Positions 35,501-47,500 of a stretch of 64,000 bases of DNA are shown here, one piece after another. Location: positions 11,789,686 through 11,853,685 of the forward strand of contig CM017569.1 in the NCBI GenBank assembly GCA_007844125.1, read 5' to 3'. The notes under the pieces were generated by a model. It saw only the letters and a program-made list of their open reading frames with translations, had not been told where the DNA came from and did not search any database. Within the stretch, counting starts at the first letter, position 1. Each line of letters begins with the position of its first letter. The DNA comes from Sinonovacula constricta (lineage: Eukaryota; Mollusca; Bivalvia; Cardiida; Solecurtidae). The position numbers and the translations under genes are program-made.

Positions 35501-38500
35501 CAGGCAAGTAAAATATGCCTGACTGTAGGACATGCAAGTCAAATATGCCTGACTGTAGGGCATGCAAGTCAAATATGCCTGACTGTAGGACAGGCAAGTA
35601 AAATATGCCTGACTGTAGGACATGCAAGTCAAATATGCCTGACTGTAGGACATGCAAGTAAAATATGCCTGACTGTAGGGCATGCAAGTCAAATATGCCT
35701 GACTGTAGGACATGCAAGTAAAATGTGCCTGACTGTAGGACATGCAAGTCAAATATGCCTGACTGTAGGACATGCAAGTCAAATATGCCTGACTGTAGGA
35801 CATGCAAGTCAAATATGCCTGACTGTAGGGCATGCAAGTAAAATATGCCTGACTGTAGGACATGCAAGTAAAATATGCCTGACTGTAGGACATGCAAGTC
35901 AAATATGCCTGACTGTAGGGCATGCAAGTCAAATATGCCTGACTGTAGGACATGCAAGTAAAATATGCCTGACTGTAGGACAGGCAAGTAAAATATGCCT
36001 GACTGTAGGGCAGGCAAGTAAAATATGCCTGACTGTAGGGCAGGCAAGTAAAATATGCCTGACTGTAGGACAGGCAAGTAAAATATGCCTGACTGTAGGA
36101 CAGGCAAGTCAAATATGCCTGACTGTAGGACATGCAAGTCAAATATGCCTGACTGTAGGACATGCAAGTCAAACATGCCTGACTGTAGGGCATGCAAGTC
36201 AAATATGCCTGACTGTAGGACAGGCAAGTAAAATATGCCTGACTGTAGGACATGCAAGTCAAATATGCCTGACTGTAGGACAGGCAAGTAAAATATGCCT
36301 GACTGTAGGGCATGCAAGTCAAATATGCCTGACTGTAGGACAGGCAAGTAAAATATGCCTGACTGTAGGACATGCAAGTCAAATATGCCTGACTGTAGGG
36401 CATGCAAGTCAAATATGCCTGACTGTAGGACATGCAAGTCAAATATGCCTGACTGTAGGACAGGCAAGTAAAATATGCCTGACTGTAGGGCATGCAAGTA
36501 AAATATGCCTGACTGTAGGGCATGCAAGTCAAATATACCTGACTGTAGGACAGGCAAGTAAAATATGCCTGACTGTAGGACAGGCAAGTAAAATATGCCT
36601 GACTGTAGGACAGGCAAGTAAAATATGCATGACTGTAGGACAGGCAAGTAAAATGTGCCTGACTGTAGGACAGGCAAGTAAAATATGCCTGACTGTAGGA
36701 CAGGCAAGTAAAATATGCATGACTGTAGGGCATGCAAGTCAAACATGCCTGACTGTAGGACAGGCAAGTAAAATGTGCCTGACTGTAGGACAGGCAAGTA
36801 AAATATGCCTGACTGTAGGGCATGCAAGTAAAATATGCATGACTGTAGGACAGGCAAGTAAAATATGCCTGACTGTAGGACATGCAAGTAAAATATGCCT
36901 GACTGTAGGACATGCAAGTAAAATATGCCTGACTGTAGGACAGGCAAGTAAAATATGCCTGACTGTAGGACATGCAAGTAAAATATGCCTGACTGTAGGA
37001 CATGCAAGTAAAATATGCCTGACTGTAGGGCATGCAAGTCAAATATGCCTGACTGTAGGGCATGCAAGTAAAATATGCCTGACTGTAGGGCTTGCAAGTA
37101 AAATATGCCTGGCAAGTAAAATATGCCTGACTGTAGGACATGCAAGTAAAATATGCCTGACTGTAGGGCTTGCAAGTAAAATATGCCTGGCAAGTAAAAT
37201 ATGCCTGACTGTAGGGCATGCAAGTAAAATATGCCTGACTGTAGGACATGCAAGTAAAATATGCCTGACTGTAGGACAGGCAAGTAAAATATGCCTGGCA
37301 AGTAAAATATGCCTGACTGTAGGGCATGCAAGTAAAATATGCCTGACTGTAGGACATGCAAGCAAAATGTGCCTGACTGTAGGACAGGCAAGTAAAATAT
37401 GCCTGGCAAGTAAAATATGCCTGACTGTAGGACAGGCAAGTAAAATATGCCTGACTGTAGGACAGGCAAGTAAAATATGCCTGACTGTAGGACAGGCAAG
37501 TAAAATATGCCTGACTGTAGGACATGCAAGCAAAATGTGCCTGACTGTAGGACAGGCAAGTAAAATATGCCTGGCAAGTAAAATATGCCTGACTGTAGGG
37601 CATGCAAGTAAAATGTGCCTGACTGTAGGACAGGCAAGTAAAATATGCCTGACTGTAGGACAGGCAAGTAAAATATGCCTGACTGTAGGGCATGCAAGCA
37701 AAATGTGCCTGACTGTAGGACAGGCAAGTAAAATATGCCTGACTGTAGGGCATGCAAGTAAAATATGCCTGACTGTAGGACATGCAAGCAAAATGTGCCT
37801 GACTGTAGGACAGGCAAGTAAAATATGCCTGGCAAGTAAAATATGCCTGACTGTAGGGCATGCAAGTAAAATGTGCCTGACTGTAGGACAGGCAAGTAAA
37901 ATATGCCTGACTGTAGGACAGGCAAGTAAAATATGCCTGACTGTAGGGCATGCAAGTCAAATATGCCTGACTGTAGGACAGGCAAGTAAAATATGCCTGA
38001 CTGTAGGGCATGCAAGTAAAATATGCCTGACTGTAGGACATGCAACTTATTGTCAAATGATGTCATGATACTAAGACGTATTAATGGCCTAAGGCCTCTT
38101 TTCACAAAAATAAAATCTGTTCTGTTCTGTATTGGATGTTAACAAAAGTTTGGCTGGAAATAGACAGGTTGCAAAAATTCTTTATCATCATCAAAAGGTT
38201 ATATCGAACTAAGTATACAAGTCAAATATGCCCTACTGTAGGGCATGCAAGTCAAATATGCCTGACTGTAGGACAGGCAAGTAAAATGTGCCTGACTGTA
38301 GGACATACAAGTCAAATATGCCTGACTGTAGGACATGCAAGTCAAATATGCCTGACTGTAGGGCATACAAGTCAAATATGCCTGACTGTAGGACATGCAA
38401 GTCAAATATGCCTGACTGTAGGACATGCAAGTCAAATATGCCTGACTGTAGGACATGCAAGTCAAATATGCCTGACTGTAGGACAGGCAAGTAAAATATG

Positions 38501-41500
38501 CCTGACTGTAGGGCATGCAAGTAAAATATGCCTGACTGTAGGACATGCAAGTCAAATATGCCTGACTGTAGGGCATACAAGTCAAATATGCCTGACTGTA
38601 GGACATGCAAGTCAAATATGCCTGACTGTAGGACATGCAAGTCAAATATGCCTGACTGTAGGACATGCAAGTCAAATATGCCTGACTGTAGGGCATGCAA
38701 GTAAAATATGCCTGACTGTAGGACATGCAAGTCAAATATGCCTGACTGTAGGGCATGCAAGTCAAATATGCCTGACTGTAGGGCATGCAAGTCAAATATG
38801 CCTGACTGTAGGGCATGCAAGTCAAATATGCCTGACTTGAGGGGAGGCAAGGACTAGTGGAATTGTTTCTGCCACATATCCTTAATTATTGTGTGTACTT
38901 ATTAGTCAGTAATCATGTTAAATGATTATAACGAAAACTAAATGCTCAGAACCAATTTCATTTACAGACAATTTATACTGATAAACAAATAGCAAAAGGC
39001 AGATCCTGAATAGACAGCTCCTGGTGGATAATTGGTTGATCTGGATCTACACTATATTTCAAATCTGTTCATCTCATGCTTAGCAAGCTTGGAGATAAAA
39101 CTATCACATTGAGAAGATTCTAATAAAGAACATGAACGATAGCATTCTAACCTTGAGCTTGCTACATTTTGTTAAAAACCCATGCTAAATTCTCAGGGGT
39201 TTTTGCTTAAATATTATATATGGTACATGTCAGGGTAGATATACTGATAGTCAGAGACTGAGCAGCAAATAGTGTAGATCCTAATCAGACAGTTCCCAAC
39301 AGGCTGACCTGGATCTATAATACTTGCCTAAGCCTTATAAATATGCGAATCGCAGGCTAAGAGTTAGGATAAATGATCAGCCTTAAAAAATATCTCCAAT
39401 TAATAAGGAGCTTTGATGTATAGTGTCATGTATGATCACCACTGGTCAGAAAATTACCTTTTTATCTGATGCTAACAACTTATTATCTTGGAAAAAGTTT
39501 TCTTATTTCATGTATATAACTTCAGCATTCAGAAGATGATTCAAAGTCGTATATGGCTTTGGAATGAACCTTTTGCTGTCCCCAAATACTTGTGTTAGCT
39601 TCTTATTTGATCTTGCAGTGTGAATGTTCAAATGCTCAAAGACTAAAATATAACGTTTCTCAAAATATAACTTAAACCTTGCTTTTGCTTTCTTCAACAC
39701 AGTCGATCATAGTTGATAATTTCAATGGGCATTTCCGTAAATAAACAGTGTTGTCAGTGTTTTTCCAACCTGAGGTGAATTCCAGATTTGTGCTGTTCCA
39801 TCCTATATCTTTCCGAAAAAGACAAAGCCGACCTTCCTCTTTTTGAGTTGAACTGCCTTCATCTGCCATTGTTATTTACAAATGAAGTGTCATTGGTAAA
39901 AGTAAATGTGGGTTATGGGATAACATGAATGCTTATGTAACTGACCGGAACATTTCCAGTTTGAACCGAAGTAATTTATGACTTCTCAGTGCCAAAAAAT
40001 TTGATAATTTTTTATTTTTATTTTTTTATTGACTCATTTGAAATAATGTTATCAACTATGGACAGTCATTATATATTTCATATAATGTATCTAAATTATT
40101 ATTTGCACCAAATTTGATAATAAAATTCCAAATGATACATAACTTAAAAGTAAAGTTGGGTATAAATACATTAGGGCAGTCTGGTGTAAACCAACAGGTA
40201 AGTTATTAACACTAATAAGTCTACACCTGTAATAACCATCAAAATTATGACAACATAATAATTAATTGTAAATCATTAAATGTAACTCAATTATTGAATT
40301 AACATGTTTTTTTCATGCATACAATAATTATAAAACTAAGAAAAATGGATTGTACATTTGTATCAAATTATATATAGATGTGCATTAAGTATTTACATCC
40401 TAGCTAAAATAAATGCTACATGTAGTGAAGTTGCAAAAAAATATATATCAAGTTAAAAAAGAAGTGTATTGAGACTTATTATTTTCCTGCAATAGTGTTT
40501 AGTAAAGCAGTAAACTGTCAAAGTAAAAACCAACATCAGAATAAAATATCCACTCAATTCCACAGGGACTATGACATTTAAATAGGAATTATATTTTAAA
40601 CAACACTATTACAGGGCAATGCATCTCTACAAGGTTGACATATACAAGTTCTCAATCCCCCCCATGACAGCTCATTAAAACATTTGCACCTGAGGAGACC
40701 AGTATTTTATCTTTTCCTCTCTTTCCACGGCTGATCAAGATCCCAGTGCCACCACAAAAGAAAAGTTATATTTCAATTACCTCAGAGTCAAGGGAAAATA
40801 TCTATTTTCTACTGAACAAAAGGCCAGCCTTGCAACAATGCACTTGCCACACAGATTGAGGCAAGTGAAGAGAAAAGCAATGCTTTTACAAAGCCATCCA
40901 TTCGTGACATGCTCCCTTTCACACAAAGATAAATCTACCGAAACTTCAGCTTCTTTATGCTGCTATGGCCAATTTATAAAAACCTTAACGTTGCTTAGCA
41001 ACCAATAGCAGAGTGTTGTTTTTTTTTATTTTCAAGGATCACAGGTAAAGCTCCCCTGGCTAACTGAGAAATAATATTTCAGCTTTAGCTGTTATTGATT
41101 TAATTTTGTTTGTCTCATTTTGGGCAAGCTGTCATCGCTAAGGCTATCGATCGGTTGCTGTATTCAAATGATTAACTTGCTGGCAGCGTGATTGGGCTTA
41201 CTTTCTCCGCAACATTAGCTTCCTCATAATAATTGAAAGCTTTAATGGCTTAAAATATATTGGTGTTGCTGAGCTCACGCACAGGGCTCTGCCGTGACAT
41301 GACTTGTTATTGAATTTCACATAAAAGTGAATCATAAATTGTTTGTCATATTAAGGAACACACTTTTATGAGTTGACTTTTTACTTAATAATGAAATATT
41401 ATTCTGAAAAAAAGTGTTTTGCTATCAGATTTTAATGAGGTTATATTATTGATTGATACTTCAGAAAATATAGTCTTCATTTTTGGATGTTATTTGAACA

Positions 41501-44500
41501 AGAAGTGAATGTCAGAACAGTAAAGACTGTCATACAAATATTAAAATCTTCTAAACCTAATGAACATTTATCAATATTTTTTAAAATCTGGTATATATTG
41601 CTTTTCAAAGGTACCTAGGAGCTTTTTAGTGTATTTTTTTAATATTTGAAAATATTGTTTTATTTTTACATTTTTCTAAACAAAAATAAATTTTCAATTA
41701 CTGAAATGATTCTTTTAATAAGGCAAAAGTCCAATCTATTTAAATTTAAATAAGTTTAAAATTACTTTATTCTTGCATTTGAAAGGGACTTTCTCGATAA
41801 ATCAAGTTTTTGTTCCAAATTCAATAAAAATAACTAAGCAATAAGTTCCCCTTATATTTTTGCAATCGTTCTGTGCACATTTACAACCTTGGAGGCTTTC
41901 CTAAGTACCAGCATCACATTACAAATCAGCCGACAGATCTCCCTAAAAACCAGCTTCACATTACAAATCAGCCTACAGATCTCCCAAAGAACCAGCTTCA
42001 TATTACAAATCAACTGACAGATCTCCCTAAGAACCAGCTTCACATTATAAATCAAGTGACAGGTCTCCCTAAGAACCAGCTTCACATTATAAATCAACTG
42101 ACAGGTCTCCCTAAGAACCAGCTTCACATTTCAAATCAACTGACAAATCTCCCTAAGAACCAGCTTCACATTATAAATCAGCTGACAGATCTCCCTAAGA
42201 ACCAGCTTCACATTATAAATCAGCTGACAGATCTCCCTAAGAACAAGCTTCACATTACAAATCAACTGACAGATCTCCCTAAGAACCAGCTTCACATTAC
42301 AAATCAGCTGACAGATCTCCCTAAGAACCAGCTTCACATTATAAATCAACTGACAGGTCTCCCTAAGAACCAGCTTCACATTATATATCAGCTGACAGAT
42401 CTCCCTAAGAACCAGCTTCACATTATAAATCAGCTGACAAATCTCCCTAAGAACCAGCTTCACATTATAAATCAGCTGACAAATCTCCCTAAGAACCAGC
42501 TTCACATTACAAATCAGCTGACAGGTCTCCCCAAGAACCAGCTTCACATTACAAATCAGCTGACAGATCTCCCTAAGAACCAGCTTCACATTATAAATCA
42601 ACTGATAGATCTCCCTAAGAACCAGCTTCACATTATAAATCAGCCGACAGATCTCCCCAAGAAGCAGCTTCACATTATAAATCAGCTGTCAGATCTCCCC
42701 AAGAACCAGCTTCACATTACAAATCAGCGGTCAGATCTCCCTAAGAACCAGCTTCACATTACAAATCAGCGGTCAGATCTCTCTAAGAACCAGCTTCACA
42801 TTACAAATCAACTGACAGGTCTCCCTAAGAATCAGCTTCACATTATAAATCAGCGGTCAGATCTCTCTAAGAACCAGCTTCACATTACAAATCAACTGAC
42901 AGGTCTCCCGAAGAATCAGCTTCACATTATAAATCAACTGACAGGTCTCCCTAAGAACCAGCTTCACATTACAAATCAACTGATAGGTCTCCCTAAGAAC
43001 CAGCTTCACATTACAAATCAGCTGACAGATCTCCCTAAGAATCAGCTTCACATTACAAATAAGCTGACAGATCTCCCTAAGAACTAGCTTCACATTACAA
43101 ATCAGCTGACAGGTCTCCCTAAGAACCAGCTTCACATTACAAATCAGCTGACAGATCTCCCTAAGAATCAGCTTCACATTACAAATAAGCTAACAGATCT
43201 CCCTTAGAATCAGCTTCACATTACAAATCAGCTGACAAATCTCCCTAAGAACTAGCTTCACATTACAAATCAGCTGACAGATCTCCCTAAGAACCAGCTT
43301 CACATTACAAATAAGCTGACAAATCTCCCTAAGAACCAGCTTGACATTATAAATCAGCTGACAGATCTCCCTAAGAACCAGCTTCACATTATAAATCAGC
43401 TGACAGGTCTCCCTAAGAACCAGCTTCACATTACAAATCAGCTGACAGATCTCCCTAAGAATCAGCTTCACATTACAAATAAGCTGACAGATCTCCCTAA
43501 GAATCAGCTTCACATTACAAATCAGCTGACAAATCTCCCTAAGAACAAGCTTCACATTACAAATCAGCTGACAGATCTCCCTAAGAATCAGCTTCACATT
43601 ACAAATCGGCTGACAAATCTCCCTAAGAACTAGCTTCACATTACAAATCAGCTGACAGATCTCCCTAAGAATCAGCTTAACATTACAAATAAGCTGACAG
43701 ATCTCCCTAAGAACCAGCTTCACATTACAAATCAGCTGACAAATCTCCCTAAGAACTAGCTTCACATTACAAATCAGCTGACAGGTCTCCCTAAGAAGCA
43801 GCTTCACATTACAAATAAGCTGACAAATCTCCCTAAGAACCAGCTTCACATTATAAATCAGCTGACAGATCTCCCTAAGAACCAGCTTCACATTATAAAT
43901 CAGCTGACAGGTCTCCCTAAGAACCAGCTTCACATAATAAATCAGCCGACAGATCTCCCTAAGAACCAGCTTCACATTACAAATCAGCCGACAGATCTCC
44001 CGAAGAACCAGCTTCACATTATAATTCAGCTGTCAGATCTCCCTAAGAACCAGCTTCACATTACAAATCAACTGACAAATCTCCCTAAGAACCAGCTTCA
44101 CATTATAAATCAGCTGACAGATCTCCCTAAGAACCAGCTTCACATTATAAATCAACTGACAGATCTCCCTAAGAACCAGCTTCACATTTCAAATCAACTG
44201 ACATATCTCCCTAAGAATCAGCTTCACATTATAAATCAACTGACATATCTCCCTAAGAACCAGCTTCACATTATAAATCAGCTGACAGATCTCCCTAAGA
44301 ACCAGCTTCACATTATAAATCAACTGACAGATCTCCCTAAGAACCAGCTTTACATTATAAATCAACTGACATATCTCCCTAAGAATCAGCTTCACATTAC
44401 AAACCAGCTGACAGATCTCCCTAAGAACCAGCTTCACATTTCAAATCAACTGACAAATCTCCCTAAGAACCAGCTTCACATTATAAATCAGCTGACAAAT

Positions 44501-47500
44501 CTCCCTAAGAACCAGCTTCACATTATAAATCAGCTGACAAATCTCCCTAAGAACCAGCTTCACATTATAAATCAACTGTCAGATCTCCCTAAGAACCAGC
44601 TTCACATTATAAATCAACTGTCAGATCTGCCTAAGAACCAGCTTCACATTATAAATCAACTGACAGGTCTCCCTAAGAATCAGCTTCACATTACAAATCA
44701 GCTGACAGATCTCTCTAAGAATCAGCTTCACATTACAAATCAGCTGACAGATCTCCCTAAGAACCAGCTTCACATTACAAATCAGCTGACAGATCTCCCT
44801 AAGAACAATCTTCACATTACAAATCAGCTGACAGGTCTCCCTAAGAACTAGCTTCACATTACAAATCAGCCGTCAGATCCCCCTAAGAACCAGCTTCACA
44901 TTATAAATCAACTGACAGATCTCCCTAAGAACCAGCTTCACATTATAAATCAACTGACAAATCTCCCTAAGAACCAGCTTCACATTATAAATCAACTGAC
45001 ATATCTCCCTAAGAACCAGCTTCACATTATAAATCAACTGACAGGTCTCCCTAAGAACCAGCTTCACATTACAAATCAGCTGACAGATCTCCCTAAGAAC
45101 CAGCTTCACATTACAAATCAGCTGACAAGTCTCCCTAAGAACCAGTTTCACATTACAAATCAGCCGTCAGATCTCCCTAAGAACCAGCTTCACATTATAA
45201 ATCAACTGATAGATCTCCCTAAGAATCAGCTTCACATTACAAATTAGCTGACAGATCTCCCTAAGAACCAGCTTCACATTACAAATCAGCTGACAGGTCT
45301 CCCTAAGAACCAGCTTCACATTATAAATCAGCTGACAGATCTCCCTAAGAACCAGCTTCACATTACAAATCAACTGACAGATCTCCCTAAGAACCAGCTT
45401 CACATTACAAATCAGCCGTCAGATCTCCCTAAGAACCAGCTTCACATTATAAATCAGCCGACAGATCTCCCTAAGAACCAGCTTCACATTATAAATCAAC
45501 TGACAGATCTCCCTAAGAACCAGCTTCACATTATAAATCAAGTGACATATCTCCCTAAGAACCAGCTTCACATTATAAATCAACTGACAGGTCTCCCTAA
45601 GAACCAGCTTCACATTACAAATCAGCCGACAGTTTTCCCTAAGAACAAGCTTCACATTACAAATCAGCCGTCAGATCTCCCTAAGAACAAGCTTCACATT
45701 CTAAATCAGCTGACAGGTCTCCCTAAGAACCAGCTTCACATTCCAAATCAGCTGACAGATCTCCCTAAGAACCAGCTTCACATTATAAATCAGCTGACAG
45801 ATCTCCCTAAGAACCAGCTTCACATTATAAATCAACTGACAGATCTCCCTAAGAACCAGCTTCACATTATAAATCAGCTGACAGATCTCCCTAAGAACCA
45901 GCTTCACATTACAAATCAGCTGACAGGTCTCCCTAAGAACCAGCTTCACATTTCAAATCAACTGACAAATCTCCCTAAGAACCAGCTTCACATTACAAAT
46001 CAGCTGACAGATCTCCCTAAGAACCAGCTTCACATTACAAATCAGCCGACAGATCTCCCTAAGAACCAGCTTCACATTACACATCAGCCGTCAGATCTCC
46101 TTAAGAAGCAGCTTCACATTACAAATCAGCTGACAGATCTCCTTAAGAACCAGCTTCACATTATAAATCAACTGACAGGTCTCCCTAAGAACCAGCTTCA
46201 CATTATAAATCAACTGACAGGTCTCCATAAGAACCAGCTTCACATTTCAAATCAACTGACAAATCTCCCTAAGAACCAGCTTCACATTATAAATCAACTG
46301 TCAGACCTCCCTAAGAACCAGCTTCACATTATAAATCAACTGACAGGTCTCCCTAAGAACCAGCTTTACATTACAAATCAGCCGTCAGATCTCCTCTAAG
46401 AACCAGCTTCACATTACAAATCAGCTGACAGATCTCCCTAAGAAGCAGCTTCACATTACAAATCAGCTGACAGATCTCCCTAAGAACCAGCTTCACATTA
46501 CAAATCAGCTGACAGATCTCCCTAAGAACCAGCTTCACATTACAAATCAGCCGTCAGATCTCCCTAAGAACCAGCTTCACATTACAAATCAGCTGACAGG
46601 TCTCCCTAAGAACCAGCTTCACATTACAAATCAACTGACAGGTCTCCCTAAGAACCAGCTTCACATTACAAATCAGCTGTCAGATCTCCCTAAGAACCAG
46701 CTTCACATTACAAATCAGCCGTCAGATCTCCCTAAGAACCAGCTTCACATTATAAATCAGCTGACAGATCTGCCTAATTTAATTAGAACCAGTCACACAT
46801 TACAAATCAGCTGTTATATCTTCCAAGAAACCAGCTACAAACATACGAAAGCTGGGCTAGACCCTCACGTGAAATTGTTTTTTTCTTTAAAGAGACATGT
46901 ATCAAAACTGAAACGATCAAAGTAAAAAGAAGACTGTTAAGTAGGGATCTTAACGAAAATTTGAATATCAAGTCGCTATTCGAATAGAGATTTGGGGATT
47001 CGAATATTTTATCATTTTTATTTCACTTTCGTTAAGTTTGAAAGGACATTTTTTTAGTTGATCATATTGTCTCCCAAAGACTGAAGACGCTGGCGTTATG
47101 TGATTGTGCTCGATCTAGGATAGAGGGGGTGAGTCATGTCTCCTAATAACGAATTGCCATCTGGTTAACTGCACAGAATCAATTAACAGCGCACAGCCCC
47201 TTCTCTGCCTCCTCTCCCACCTAGACCTAGTCAAATCACTATAAAGCTGGGGAAACAGTTGCCAAAGTACAATAAACATACATGTAAGTTCAATGCCGCG
47301 GCAATTAGCTACAGCAATTATGTAATACTGACAGTACCCAGCTTCAGCTGGGATAGTGTGTAATAAATACATTATATAAAGCTATACTTATTGATAATAG
47401 TCCACACTGAACTTCTTTTATTTTTGGAAAGCACAATTAGATCACTGTCAAGCAAACTTTAATTGCAATTACTTTCTGTTTTTGTCACTCTACTTCATAC

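Noticed and set aside
34187..38105. Open frames of about 1,290 and 1,280 codons on opposite strands
   Set aside because: They are the 30-bp minisatellite read in frames without a stop. Both strands and several frames are open together, and there is no start context or promoter signal tied to them.
41852..46399. Frames of up to 404 codons made of a 14-residue repeat
   Set aside because: They are the 42-bp minisatellite. Frames end at scattered point mutations and restart in the same frame, as expected without selection.
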